Notes: generated by a model from the letters alone, not told the origin. A DNA stretch of 64,000 bases from Saccharomycopsis fibuligera x Saccharomycopsis cf. fibuligera (GCA_001936135.1 CP012816.1:2477501-2541500); one strand, 5' to 3'; shown: positions 9,277-19,799, numbered from the stretch's first letter. Translations and numbers: made by a program.

Positions 9277-10311
9277 ATGTCTCTCAAAGTATTTGCTTCG
9301 CGCTCTACTCAAGACATTGTCAAATGGACTAGAGCTCTTGTGCCTCCATTGCTTCCGAAATTCCACAAGGGTCAATTGGGCCGCATTTTAGTATTTGGTG
9401 GTGAATTCAATGGTGCCATTTATTTTGCTGCTGATGCTGCGGCAAAAACTGGAGCTGACTTGGTTCATGTAGTATGCACGAGGGATGTTGCTCAAGTGAT
9501 CAAAAGTTACTCACCAGATCTCATGGTGCACCCATGGCTCGTTGACCAAGGGGAAAAACCCGAAAATCAATCTGAACAAGAAGTCATTGATAGCAGAGTG
9601 ATGCCTAAAGTTGGCCCATTGTTGGATAAAATTGATGTTGTGGCCATTGGATCCGGCTTAGGCAGAGAGCTGCTTAATTTGAAAACTGCAGAGGCCGTCA
9701 TTAAGGAAGTGATGAAGCGGAAATTGCCTATTGTAATGGATGCTGACTCGTTGTTTTTGCTTTCTTTGAAACCACAACTCATCCAAGGCTACGATAAAGC
9801 TATTCTTACGCCAAACGTTATGGAATTCAAACGAATTTTCGAAAAGTTGGATAAAGATGGCTACAAGCCATCAAAGGACCCCAAGGATCCTAATCTTGCC
9901 ATCAAGTTGTCAAAATTACTTGGTGGTGTAACAATTGTACAAAAAGGCCCAGCAGATATCATTGCCCGCAATGATGACTATTTGATTAATGATTCTCCTG
10001 GATCCAATAGACGTTGCGGTGGTCAAGGTGATACCCTTAGTGGTGCATTGAGTGTTTTTGTAGGTTGGGGCGAAAAGTACAAGGCTAACTTATGGGATCA
10101 CAATCTTAATAATGGTACAGGTGGTGAAGAAATTGATGAAAAATGGATTCCTTTGCTTGCAGCATTTGCTGGTGGGTCAATTGTTAGAAGAAGCTCATTG
10201 TTAGCATTCAACGAAAAGAAACGGTCAATGCAAGCTTCTGACTTACATCAGCAGATTCCAACTGCATTTGAACAAATTTTTGGGCCTTCTACCTTGAATG
10301 TCCAGTTATAA
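9277..10311 (+). CDS. NNR2: ATP-dependent (S)-NAD(P)H-hydrate dehydratase
   Basis: Repairs hydrated, inactive NADHX and NADPHX back to NAD(P)H at the cost of ATP; it works with the NAD(P)HX epimerase. The 344-aa protein is a ribokinase-like enzyme of the CARKD/YKL151C family. Evidence includes the N-terminal PPLLPKFHKGQLGRILVFGG, AADAAAKTGADLVHV, the SPDLMVHPWL block, VVAIGSGLGR, and the C-terminal signature RRCGGQGDTLSG with the catalytic Asp. Length equals the family norm. The ATG chosen is the first in frame and starts a few residues before the conserved block, so the cytosolic form is predicted and no mitochondrial presequence is evident. Confidence 0.95.
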   Translation: MSLKVFASRSTQDIVKWTRALVPPLLPKFHKGQLGRILVFGGEFNGAIYFAADAAAKTGADLVHVVCTRDVAQVIKSYSPDLMVHPWLVDQGEKPENQSEQEVIDSRVMPKVGPLLDKIDVVAIGSGLGRELLNLKTAEAVIKEVMKRKLPIVMDADSLFLLSLKPQLIQGYDKAILTPNVMEFKRIFEKLDKDGYKPSKDPKDPNLAIKLSKLLGGVTIVQKGPADIIARNDDYLINDSPGSNRRCGGQGDTLSGALSVFVGWGEKYKANLWDHNLNNGTGGEEIDEKWIPLLAAFAGGSIVRRSSLLAFNEKKRSMQASDLHQQIPTAFEQIFGPSTLNVQL

Positions 10312-10752
10312 GATAATACAATGCTTGCACAGATGCTATTCTTTATATGTTTTAAAAGGTGTTTTGGCGACTTCTCATTCCTTAGATTAAATGTTAAGTT
10401 TCACTGAATACAATCAAGTGAAGCTTTCTGGAAAAGCCGCTTGCTGCTGCATTGAATACAATTATGAATAGTATACTATTGTCAAAAAAAAAAAAAAAAA
10501 AACTAAATTTCAATAAACGCCTTCAGGCATAGCTTTTGAGTATTCTGTTCTTTCGCATACTATCGCATTACCATTTAGGTTCGTCCACCAAATCTACTAT
10601 TTCGATAGCCAATAAAACGAAAGACAACTGAAACCTTATAAAGGCGTTATTACAAACACCAGCTATTACAATTAAAGGTTAATTCTACATTTGTATAATT
10701 CATTGATGCTTAATATGATAATATGAAACCTATACTTAATTTACAATAGCTT
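10312..10752. other. Convergent spacer between NNR2 and TOK1
   Basis: 441 bp of A+T-rich 3' flanking DNA with a 19-nt poly(A) run near 10484-10502. I see no further gene. Confidence 0.6.
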
Positions 10753-13662
10753 TCAGCTGTTTTCTTTATCCTCTTCATTGAGTTTATTTACAGCACCGCC
10801 AACAGCTAAGTTCTCACCATCCCCCAGCTTTTCGTCAACATTTTTATCTCTCAGAATGTGCTTTATCTTTTTTAATTCTTTATCATGCTCTTTACTATGG
10901 TTGTTGGTTCTCTCTTCTCGTAGCATATGTTCCTTCACATCAATATGCATCCATTGTTCAAGATAATCATTATAGTGACTCACATGTCGATGCAAAAAAT
11001 CATTCATCTTAACATCCAAGACTCTAATGTATCTATACAAAAAGTAGTTGTCTTCATCTAATGGATACTTCAATGGTGATTTATCACTGATCCAAAAAAA
11101 ATCATTATGTTCATTACTATTTGTGTTTGATCTTGTGCTTCGTACTAATTTCAGCAATTTTTGCCACTCTTTATAGCTATGCGGTTCATTTCTGCCCTTG
11201 TTATTCCGTTTCTCGGATATAAGTGACTTGATAGCATTTAAGATTTGAATTAATTCAATGGTATCTTTTTGTGTTTTCAAGAGCTCTTTTAATATAAGTT
11301 CACTATTGTAAGTTTTTTTTTCACTAATAGGGGAAAATTGATCATGAGATGGCACCACCGGCATGTTATTATCAATATTGTTAGCTTGCCAATGCTCATT
11401 TTCAACTTCATCAATTTTATGATTAACTAAAGATCTTAGTTGCATGCTGATATTGGATAGATTATCCATTATATTTTGGCGTTGCGTTTTACGACGTTCG
11501 TCAATATAATTATCATTGTTTTTCTGTATGGGAAAATTCTCTCTTGGATAGACTGAATCCGATTCCAAATCTTTTATCGTTTCTTCATTATCTTCTAAAC
11601 CCAGAGAGACAATAAATCGACTAACTTTTCCGGTGAAAACAAAATTGGTGACTTTGTTCGAATAATCAACACAAATAATAAAGATTGTGTCTCCAATATT
11701 TGAAATTAGAATGGTATTCAAAGGAATTGCACCAAGTGCCCAACAAACAAAAAATGCTCTCGAGAAAGGAGATTTGGGAGCAGGAACACCATATCCAATG
11801 GTCAACAAACACAAAAAGCAGAAATATACACTGTCGAAATATGACCAGCCTTCCATGAATTTGAAAGCCATAGCACCTAAGAGCCAAAAGGAGATAAAAA
11901 CAAAGACAGTAATCGACAATGAAATGATTCGTTGAAAAGAATGTGATTTTCTTCGTATAAGTTCCATCAACTTGAACATGGACTCGTCGGAGATTTCATC
12001 AAAAGAAACCGGTTCATGTTTCCTTTTCCGTGAATGAAACTTTTGGAACTTAGTTTTTTGAGCTTTATTGTTTATGGGCACTTCCCCGTCGCTGTCTCTT
12101 TGGTTATTGTAATCATTGTTATCTGCGACACCTCTGTTTGTATAAGCATTTGTTCGTGTGATACGCAGAGCATTAGACCAAGTGGCATTATGACTTTTTT
12201 CTGCACGACATTGTGATCCATTATTTTCCAAAGAAAAGTTATAATTATCATTGGCTCTAACTTCAGTATCATCGCCCTCTTCTGCTTCGTTTTCTAATAC
12301 ATCCTCAGCCTTTTCTTCTTCTTTGTCATCATGTTTCTTCTGCTTTTCAATATTCTCCTCAAGAAGTCTAATATACTTCTCATAAAGTTTTTCTCGTCTT
12401 CGTTCCACTTGACTCCAAAACACTATTGGCTCGTTACTTCCAAGAACCATTTGACGAACTGTTGAGATAACCAACCCCATGATTAGCAATCCAATTAATG
12501 CATAAATTAACACAAACGCTTTCGCGCCATTTGATTTGGGTACAATATCGCCAAGGCCCACTGTTGTAACGCTGACCACACAGAAATATAACGAAGTGCC
12601 ATAGTTTATTGAGTTCAATCTCGAGAACACTGCTGCTCCAATACTTAACCAAGTTGCAAAGCTAAGTGTATAGAAGATGAGCCCTCTCTGAGCAGAATCA
12701 AGATTGAATTCATCTGAGTATTTCTTCAATAAATGACCACTTAAATTGCAAAGTAACAAGAAAGAGTTAATAAAGTATAAAAAGGCGGTCAAAATTGCGT
12801 AGTAGTAACCTTCTGATGGCTTTGAGTCTGAACCTTTAAAGATGTTAACATGCTCGGCAATAATTATTGATATTAGCAATACTGAGGCAATGAACCAACC
12901 GATAATGGAAACGGTTTGCGCGATCAAATAATTCAATTTTTTTGAAAAATTCAATATCAAAGCAATATCAGATATTGTGCCAAAAGCGATAGAAAATGAG
13001 TTCACGACTAGTACCCAAACTGGATCTGATTCATAATTACCATTGGAATCCACTCGCCAGCGATCAACCAATGCAGCAATAGAAATCATATTTGCCAATG
13101 GACCCAAAGACGAAGCAGCAAGTGGGAAATAGGATGACAATGCAAACCAAAAGACAAAATACCGTTCCGTCGGTCGCACATTCATTGATAATGCAACTTC
13201 TTTGTTAACTCTTAATAAATGATTTGGAATTTTGAAAATATTAGTAGTATCACTGGATTTTTTCAAGAGTGGAGGTGAAGAATTGGGCACTGATAAGGAT
13301 GGTGAGCTTATGGACGTATGTTGGCCTTCTATTCCTTTTATAGGAAAGTTTGGGCCTGGGTGTGTCTCAGTGGTGGTAAAACTAGCAAAGTCATCATGAA
13401 CTTGTTTATACTGTTGACGCTTGTAATTTTGATTTTGATGGTGCTGGTCAGGGTTGCGGGAGCCGTTATCCAGCCTCACGTACTCAATATAGTCAATATG
13501 CTCATTTAGCACATCCGATATGCCATTAAGTCTAGCTAAACGAGCCTTGTAGTTATCATTAAAGCTCTGGTAATCAGAAATAATTGATTTGTTTCGTAGT
13601 TTTGCCTTTATGTTGATGTTATTGTCGCTCTTAGTGTCTTTGAGCTTGGCGGTAGTATTCAT
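10753..13662 (-). CDS. TOK1: Outward-rectifying potassium channel, two-pore-domain Tok1 type
   Basis: Plasma-membrane K+ channel of the fungal 8-TM/2-pore type. The 969-aa product has a hydrophilic N-terminus of about 150 residues, four membrane segments before the first pore helix, filter 1 TTVGLGDIVPKS, then a long acidic and Asn-rich cytoplasmic loop. A last TM pair surrounds filter 2 (LLTIGYGVPAPKS) and is followed by a C-terminal tail of roughly 330 residues. This arrangement is specific to Tok1. It is much longer than the S. cerevisiae protein (691 aa), through the inter-pore loop and the tail. In filter 2 the usual GYGD aspartate is replaced by valine, read directly from GGTGTT at about 11785-11797 on the minus strand. 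Convergent with NNR2. Confidence 0.93.
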   Translation of the reverse strand: MNTTAKLKDTKSDNNINIKAKLRNKSIISDYQSFNDNYKARLARLNGISDVLNEHIDYIEYVRLDNGSRNPDQHHQNQNYKRQQYKQVHDDFASFTTTETHPGPNFPIKGIEGQHTSISSPSLSVPNSSPPLLKKSSDTTNIFKIPNHLLRVNKEVALSMNVRPTERYFVFWFALSSYFPLAASSLGPLANMISIAALVDRWRVDSNGNYESDPVWVLVVNSFSIAFGTISDIALILNFSKKLNYLIAQTVSIIGWFIASVLLISIIIAEHVNIFKGSDSKPSEGYYYAILTAFLYFINSFLLLCNLSGHLLKKYSDEFNLDSAQRGLIFYTLSFATWLSIGAAVFSRLNSINYGTSLYFCVVSVTTVGLGDIVPKSNGAKAFVLIYALIGLLIMGLVISTVRQMVLGSNEPIVFWSQVERRREKLYEKYIRLLEENIEKQKKHDDKEEEKAEDVLENEAEEGDDTEVRANDNYNFSLENNGSQCRAEKSHNATWSNALRITRTNAYTNRGVADNNDYNNQRDSDGEVPINNKAQKTKFQKFHSRKRKHEPVSFDEISDESMFKLMELIRRKSHSFQRIISLSITVFVFISFWLLGAMAFKFMEGWSYFDSVYFCFLCLLTIGYGVPAPKSPFSRAFFVCWALGAIPLNTILISNIGDTIFIICVDYSNKVTNFVFTGKVSRFIVSLGLEDNEETIKDLESDSVYPRENFPIQKNNDNYIDERRKTQRQNIMDNLSNISMQLRSLVNHKIDEVENEHWQANNIDNNMPVVPSHDQFSPISEKKTYNSELILKELLKTQKDTIELIQILNAIKSLISEKRNNKGRNEPHSYKEWQKLLKLVRSTRSNTNSNEHNDFFWISDKSPLKYPLDEDNYFLYRYIRVLDVKMNDFLHRHVSHYNDYLEQWMHIDVKEHMLREERTNNHSKEHDKELKKIKHILRDKNVDEKLGDGENLAVGGAVNKLNEEDKENS

Positions 13663-14211
13663 ATTTGGGAGAATTTCAGAAATCTAGTCGGCAGGGAAAG
13701 AGCGCAAATAGATACTGTCGAGATCATATAGACTGTTATTTTCTTTCGTGGTTACCAGAGTTAAGTAATGGTTAATATGGTTTACTGCTGCTTGTGTATG
13801 GTTCTGTAGGATTTTGTGGAGCAGGGCATCTTCGGAATGTCGCTTTTAGTGCTATTTTTATTTGTTTTTTTTTGTTTTTTTATTTTTTTTTTTTTATTTT
13901 ATTTTTACTATTTTGGATATTTCCGTTTCGTTGGCATGCATCATTTAAAAATATCTTTACAAACCGTTTGGTTTGCCAGAAGGGCACGTTTCGCTACAAG
14001 TTGAAAAGATACACTATATGACATGGCATAGAATGAGAAGGTTGTAGTTAAAACCTAAAAAATCATTTTCAGGTAGAACAGGTATAATGCGTATATACTA
14101 TAAAAGCGATTGTAAAAATAAGTTAATCTTTTCATGCAGCAAATCATATATTAGTTAGTTAAGTAGTGAGCAAAGAGTAATATACAAAAACCACCATATT
14201 AACAACCCCTA
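13663..14211. promoter_or_regulatory. TOK1 upstream region and PTP1 3' flank
   Basis: 549 bp between two minus-strand genes. It has a T-rich stretch around 13860-13900. Short overlapping frames here encode low-complexity Phe-rich peptides and are not supported as genes. Confidence 0.5.
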
Positions 14212-15766
14212 TTATTGTACACTATTATCAGCTTTTTTCTGACGTTCATCTGCTAATGACACTTGCTTAATAATTTTGTCTTGATAAACAAGTTCTGCAG
14301 TATCATAGACAAATAAATATTGGCTGCGGCTTTGAACCAGCATCATTCTTTGCATTCTGAGATTTTGAACAATAGTGTTAATCGGATCTATTTCAGAAGT
14401 GTTCGCATTAGGCAGACCAAGTTGAAATAATTTTTTGCTATGAGGTTTTTCCACATCGCTTATAAATTTTACGGGATCAACAAAAAGATTACAACAGTTC
14501 AATAAGTAATCTAAAGTAATAAAAGTGCCAGATCTCCCAACACCAGCAGAACAATGAACATAAAGTGGATTTTCATTGAATTTGCCTTCCTGACTTAAAT
14601 TCCTATCTCCATTGAGCTCCCATGCATTTCGCGATAACTCCAAAATTGTATCATACTCGTCAGGTTTAGAAAAATCACTCCACTTATCATAATAAAAATG
14701 GTGAACTACCTTTGGTTTGAATTGGTTGACTTCTTCCTTAATCTCCGAACTAGCATTCAAGTTTGGTATTATTTCTGGTGTAAGAAGCAATTTGGAGTAA
14801 ACGTATTTGCCGTTATCTTGAGAATTTGCTAATGTTAGTCTCAAAGAGCACTTGAAGCCCTCGTCATATTGATTCGCACTGTCTAACATAAACTCATCAT
14901 AATCTTGACCGTCGGGCCAATATTTATAACATTTCTCTGATTTGTGCTCTTTCAAAGCAGTAACCATAACAATAACAATGGGTTTGTCCTCGTCCATAGG
15001 GCCTGATTCATGATAACACATTTGCCAAAAATGTGGAACAGTATTTTCGGTAGGACCTTGAGTGGCAATATAATACCGACTGAAACGCGAAATTTCCGGA
15101 AGGAATAGTCTTATACGTGAAGCGTTAATATAGTCTGAATAGTCGTTGGATATAACCGGAAGTTTGACTCTATTTTTATCCCATGGAAAGACATTGGTAT
15201 ATCTACTTCTTCCTTGCTCGTAAGATTTGGCGCTCAAATGCAAACTCCAAGGAGATTTTTCACCAATCATTACTGCCTCATGAAGTCTTTCGTCCTCATC
15301 GCTTTGAATTTCTCTAAATGCGCTAGCTAGATCTGTAAGAAACGTTAGTATTCATGAATACCAGTGTTCACTAAATCTTAAATAGCTTTATTATGCTAGC
15401 GCCATTAGCATGGTGGCCGTGGCGATGTATTCGTAAAATGATCAGTGACATACCTTTGGTTGACTGCTGTAGATACCATGGAACATAATAATCTTTCACC
15501 GACTGGTGCAAGGTCAGCTTTTGAGTGTGCTTTGGATTCTTCTTAGATTCTCTAAAAAGTTCTGGCGCTTTCAAAAGTTTACCGGAAGATGTAGAATTAG
15601 AATGATTGATTTTTGGTCTTTTTGGTGCAGATGATGATGTCAGCGAAGCGGAAGACGTAGAATGGTCTGAAACTGAGGTTTCTTCAATCGAAGGAGTAGA
15701 ATCATGACGAGCAAATTGAAGAGTGCTTAGTACTCTAGGTATAAGTTTTGGCAGCTGAGGTTTCAT
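14212..15766 (-). CDS. PTP1: Protein tyrosine phosphatase, Ptp1 type (two exons)
   Basis: Exon 1 is 15454-15766 and exon 2 is 14212-15332. The 121-nt intron has a GTATGT donor, TACTAAC branch site and CAG acceptor, and joins phase 1 to phase 2 exactly. The 477-aa product dephosphorylates phosphotyrosine. The catalytic domain runs from about residue 115 to the end: RYTNVFPWDKNRVKL, the phosphotyrosine loop DYINASRI, YYIATQGPT, FWQMCYH, YKYWP, and the P-loop HCSAGVGRSGT with catalytic Cys, followed by QSRSQYLFVYDTAELVY. This order matches S. cerevisiae Ptp1, not the larger Ptp2/Ptp3, although the Ser/Thr-rich N-terminal region (about 100 residues, basic) is extra. A CTG codon (14338-14340) falls at the hydrophobic position before VQSRSQY and supports CTG as Leu. 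Confidence 0.93.
15333..15453 (-). other. PTP1 intron
   Basis: 121 nt, GTATGT donor, TACTAAC (15344-15350, minus), CAG acceptor. Without removal the catalytic domain lacks a leader; with removal the frame is continuous. Confidence 0.92.
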
Positions 15767-16176
15767 AATAAAGGCAGTAATGGTTATTCAATTTTGTGGA
15801 GTGATGATTCAAGTTAATAATAAAAAGGTAAAAATAGAAAGAAATTATTAGTTGCAGCTAAGAAAACAAGACACTGAGTTACCTCTCAAATGGTGCACAG
15901 CAGGATTATGTGTATACATGTATATTTCAGTACATTCATGACATTGTAACATTATATTACATCTAAGAACATATTTTCACATATATATGCATTTTTGATG
16001 AACTTTTCAAAAATTATCCGGGTTACATAAAATTACTACTAAGCATGTGCAGCGTCGCAATTACGGTAGCAATGATTTATCAGCAACAAAGTTATTAGCC
16101 ACCGCAGCACCGCACTGGCCGAACTTCGAAATGGCCTTGCCAATGTATTGTTCCGATGTCTCTCCGAGGCGACCGT

Positions 16177-16229
16177 GGTGAACTACTGCATAGTGCTGCA
16201 TATTGGCAGAAGTGTGGCACCAATCCAAC
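16177..16229 (+). promoter_or_regulatory. Conserved permease promoter block, copy A
   Basis: Aligns with 20404-20458: GGTGAACTAC, GCATAGTGCTGCA and AAGTGTGGCA in the same order with small gaps. AAGTGTGGCA (16210-16219) starts 194 bp before the ATG; the partner copy starts 182 bp before its ATG. The last element resembles the Met31/Met32 site AAACTGTGGC with one core change. Confidence 0.65.
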
Positions 16230-16331
16230 ATGAAGTTTATGATTTGCATAAAATTTTTTCTTTATAGATATAAATGGCACAAGGAAGGCTCATTTAAATT
16301 GTAAACAGATATCTTTATTTAATGTTTATTC

Positions 16332-16334
<3 letters not shown>

Positions 16335-16374
<40 letters not shown>
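16335..16374 (+). repeat. 40-nt poly(T) tract directly before permease A
   Basis: The longest homopolymer of the window, ending 29 nt upstream of the start codon. Such tracts exclude nucleosomes and change length by slippage. Confidence 0.9.
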
Positions 16375-16376
<2 letters not shown>

Positions 16377-16403
16377 GTGAATATCTCTAATAAATTAGTT
16401 AAA

Positions 16404-18191
16404 ATGGTTAAATTTCCCTGGTGGATACCTCAAAAAAGATACATCAATGACACTAATGCTTACAGTAACATAGTGCCAGAATCTGAGCTAGAAGAAGATT
16501 CTCAATCAGTGAAAAGTAACTCCACCGTTAGAACTTTGGACTCCCTGCCGGCGTTGAGGCTCGAAAATGGCAAGTATGTCAAGATAAAAGAATTCCGTGA
16601 TGAAGCTAATAGACCATGGTGGAAATTCTTTGACGAGTTTGAATACAGAGAATCAAGTGAGAAATCTAAACAGCGCAAATGGTACCAATGGTTTGAGCCA
16701 GGTACTTCCGCAGATGAAAAGAAACTCATATGGAAACTTGATTTTTTAATTACTTTTTACTCGTTTTTGGGATACTGGATCAAGTTTATTGATCAAACTA
16801 ATTTAAATAATGCCTATGTGTCAAACATGAAGGAGGATTTGGGCATGAAAGGAAATGATTTGATAGATACCCAGGTGCTTTTCAATGTTGGTACAATTAT
16901 CTTTGAAGTCCCTTTAATGTTTATACTTCCTCGTGTTCCGGTAAATTATTTGTTGTTTAGTTGTGAATTGGGTTGGGCTCTATTCACTATTGGTATTCAT
17001 GGTGCAAAAACAGTTTCAGCTTTGAAAGGATTAAGATTTATTGTTGGCTGTTTTGAAGCAGTTTATTTTCCGAGTATTCATTATATTTTTGCCAACTGGT
17101 ATAAATCCTCAGAAATTTCTAGACGTGGTGCTATTTTCTATATGGGTCAGTTCCTAGGGGTGCTAACTTCAGGTTTGTTACAAAGTGCAACTTATTCTGG
17201 CTTGAATAATGTTCGTGGCCTTGCTGGTTGGAGATGGATGTTCTTAATTGATGGTGTCATATCCGTGGTTGTTGCTATTATTGGGCTTATTGTGATACCA
17301 GGAACCCCATTCAACTGTTTTTCCATTTGGCTTACCGACGAAGAGATTCTTCTAGCCAGAAAAAGAATGTATGATAATGGTAGTGATACTTCCGAAAAAC
17401 CAAAAGCATTCTTTGATAAAAAAGTTTGGAAGGAAGTTTTTGGCTCATGGCGCATTTATCTTTTGAGCGCTATTTCGATTCAAGCATATAACACCAATAG
17501 TGCTTCTTCAGGTTCTTTCGCCTTGTGGTTGAAATCTCTTAAAAGATATTCTATTCCAAAAGTTAACAATTTAACTGCCGCGCCACCTGCTCTTGGCATT
17601 CTTTATGTTGCATTTATCTGTTTTGGTGCTGATCTAACTCGGAAAAGATTTGCATTTATAATTTTGTGTTTCCTGATGAATTTCATTGGTAATACTATAT
17701 TGGCAATTTGGGACGTTAATGAATCTGCCAAATGGTTTGGCTTTTTGTCTGCATACTGGTCATGGTCTCAGTCATCTGTTTTCAATCCAATGGTGAATGA
17801 TTTCTACAGAAAGGACAACAATGTCAGATCAATTGCATGGATTTTCCAATATCTTATGGGACTTCAATCAAATGCATGGGTCAGTAAACTTGTTTGGCCA
17901 ACCGTTGAGTCACCAAGGTTTCTCAAGGGTTTCTCAACTTGTGCTGCATTCAGTATGGGCTCTAATATTTTGTTCGTGCCTTTGTACTTTTTGTACAAGA
18001 GAGAAGAAAGAAAACAGGCTTTAGAAAATGGTATATATCTTTACAATAGCAAGATTGAAAGTATTCCAGAAATTGTCAAAAAGTATGAAGATAAAAATTC
18101 AGGAACTATAAGCTATAACAACGAATCTGACAGAAACGAAGATGAGGTTACTAAAGACGGAAACCTTAAAGTTAATGAGAAAGTACAGTAA
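16404..18191 (+). CDS. SEO1-like permease A (Dal5/anion:cation symporter family)
   Basis: A 595-aa major-facilitator permease. Blocks EFRDEANRPWWKFFDEFEYR, KWYQWFEPGTS, NAYVSNMKEDLG..GNDL, LKRYSIPKVNNL and ENGIYLYNSK, all in order, match S. cerevisiae Seo1, the putative permease linked to ethionine sulfoxide sensitivity. About 12 membrane segments lie between residues 110 and 550, with a hydrophilic N-terminal tail and an acidic C-terminal tail. Seo1-related carriers are thought to import organic sulfur or other organic anions; the real substrate here is unknown. The start is the ATG at 16404, next to MVKFPWWIPQKR, which aligns with MAILPWWIPQKR in copy B. It is a tandem paralogue of 20621-22417; a third copy between them is decayed. 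Confidence 0.9.
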   Translation: MVKFPWWIPQKRYINDTNAYSNIVPESELEEDSQSVKSNSTVRTLDSLPALRLENGKYVKIKEFRDEANRPWWKFFDEFEYRESSEKSKQRKWYQWFEPGTSADEKKLIWKLDFLITFYSFLGYWIKFIDQTNLNNAYVSNMKEDLGMKGNDLIDTQVLFNVGTIIFEVPLMFILPRVPVNYLLFSCELGWALFTIGIHGAKTVSALKGLRFIVGCFEAVYFPSIHYIFANWYKSSEISRRGAIFYMGQFLGVLTSGLLQSATYSGLNNVRGLAGWRWMFLIDGVISVVVAIIGLIVIPGTPFNCFSIWLTDEEILLARKRMYDNGSDTSEKPKAFFDKKVWKEVFGSWRIYLLSAISIQAYNTNSASSGSFALWLKSLKRYSIPKVNNLTAAPPALGILYVAFICFGADLTRKRFAFIILCFLMNFIGNTILAIWDVNESAKWFGFLSAYWSWSQSSVFNPMVNDFYRKDNNVRSIAWIFQYLMGLQSNAWVSKLVWPTVESPRFLKGFSTCAAFSMGSNILFVPLYFLYKREERKQALENGIYLYNSKIESIPEIVKKYEDKNSGTISYNNESDRNEDEVTKDGNLKVNEKVQ

Positions 18192-19593
18192 ATGTTGATT
18201 GATTTGCGTTTGATTTTAAAAAGTTTTTATTACCATAATTTTTACTGCTCAATACTTTAATTCTAAGCCTATGTTCTACGCAGATGTTCATCTCTTTTTT
18301 TTTAGCAACTTTTTTTGACATTTTTTTTTGACTTTACACTGTTTATTATCTTTTCTTTTAATTATATTTGATTCATATGCTAGATATATGTTGATAAAAC
18401 TTTTTATAACTCAATATTATGTAATTATATGCGATTCAGTTTTATTACTACAAATCAAAACTTGTTACTTTGCCAACCGTGGGAAGAGTTCCAAATGCCC
18501 TAGTGATTGCTGCCTTGAGGGAACACAGACAGACAGGCAATAATTCCGTTTTTCTCGTCAATTCGACAATATTTTTTGCAAAGATGTCTTTACATCCATA
18601 CTCTCAGCTCAACAGTCTCTGTATTGCACTAATTAAGGAATTGAGAGGCAGCTGAACCAATATACATCCAATATAAATGGTGTCACACTTAATTATATGT
18701 AAATCTGTTACTTAAATATCAACATTACAATCGTTACGTATCCGAATGTTAGCGTTAGCAATGGTTTTACCATGGACCACGCACTAACACGTGAACTGAG
18801 GCGAGCCATGCTTATCTTGCAGGAATTAAAGCTGTCGATATGTTAGTCAAAACGGCTCTTTATGTCCACAGTAAAGCACAGAGAACAGATTCACAAAACT
18901 AGTGTAAGTGTGGCTTTGCCTTGACATGAGGTTTAATACTTTGAAAAAAAATTGAGAAAAATATTTTTTTTTTCCTTTTCTAGTGTGCAAATGAACTAGT
19001 TCGGAAAAGTTACTTGTATAGAACAGTTTGCAAATGTCTTGGCAGATTAACGGTCCCTGATCTATTACTGTTATATGATAATAATTTTCAAAACTGTCTT
19101 CAGATACCGTAATTGTCTTGATTTATCATTTTCTAGTTTAGGGTAACATTGCAAGATCTACCAGTAAGCAAATTTGGAATAAAAAAAAGTTATAATTTTT
19201 TTGCAGTCTAGCAGATCTTTTATGCGTTAACCTTAGAAAAACCTTTTGGCAAATCTGATCACTTGTTCGAAGATTTTGGCTTGGTTGGATGGCACAAAGA
19301 TATGAAGAAAAAATTTATATGTGATGCTTATAATTCAGATTGGTTGGCTTCTAGCTAATACGGTAGTTTGTCTCCAATCCTTTGCTTACTTGTCAGTTTC
19401 TTATTATCATGTCTTTCAATAATAGGTATACTCTCAAATCCACAGAAAAGGTAATACCGAAACTGCAGCTATTGAAAGGTTGCCAAATTAATGTATATGC
19501 AATTTTATGTTCTAGCTAGTATGTTGTTTTGACTGCTATTTGGAAATCCTGCACATCAATTAGCACCATGCAGGATTGTAAAGTTCCTGTGTT

Positions 19594-19632
19594 GACATGC
19601 ATATTCTTGCATGTGTTCTCTTAAAGTGTGGA
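19594..19632 (+). promoter_or_regulatory. Conserved permease promoter block, decayed copy C
   Basis: GCATATTCTTGCA (19599-19611) differs by one base from GCATAATCTTGCA in copy B, and AAAGTGTGG (19623-19631) follows 11-12 nt later as in the other copies. The permease fragment at 19749 lies on the same strand just downstream. Confidence 0.55.
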
Positions 19633-19748
19633 AGGGTATAGTTTAAAAATCAATCCATACTTCCTAAGATGCCTTCTAGGAGCCAACATTATTAACTTCA
19701 TGTTGACTTATATATTGAAACTTTCAATTTTGTCCCTGAAGAATTTGG

Positions 19749-19799
19749 GATGAAACTGACAGACCATGGCAAAAATATAACGAATTTGCATATTTGGCA
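19749..19799 (+). pseudogene. Fragment of a third SEO1-like permease
   Basis: Translates to DETDRPWQKYNEFAYLA, corresponding to DEANRPWWKFFDEFEY in the two intact neighbours and to DEADRPWWRFFDEQEY in S. cerevisiae Seo1. The preceding GAATTT also matches but is out of frame by one base, one codon is missing inside, and stop codons lie on both sides (TGA at 19737). No further homology was found by eye. Same strand and position expected for a tandem copy. Confidence 0.6.

Larger units (their letters stand above)
15767..16403. promoter_or_regulatory. Promoter region of SEO1-like permease A
   Basis: 637 bp between divergent genes. It includes a conserved block shared with permease B and the decayed copy (16177-16229), TATAAAT at 16269-16275, and a 40-nt poly(T) tract at 16335-16374, 29 nt before the start codon. 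Short frames at 16061-16280 are not supported. Confidence 0.6.
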
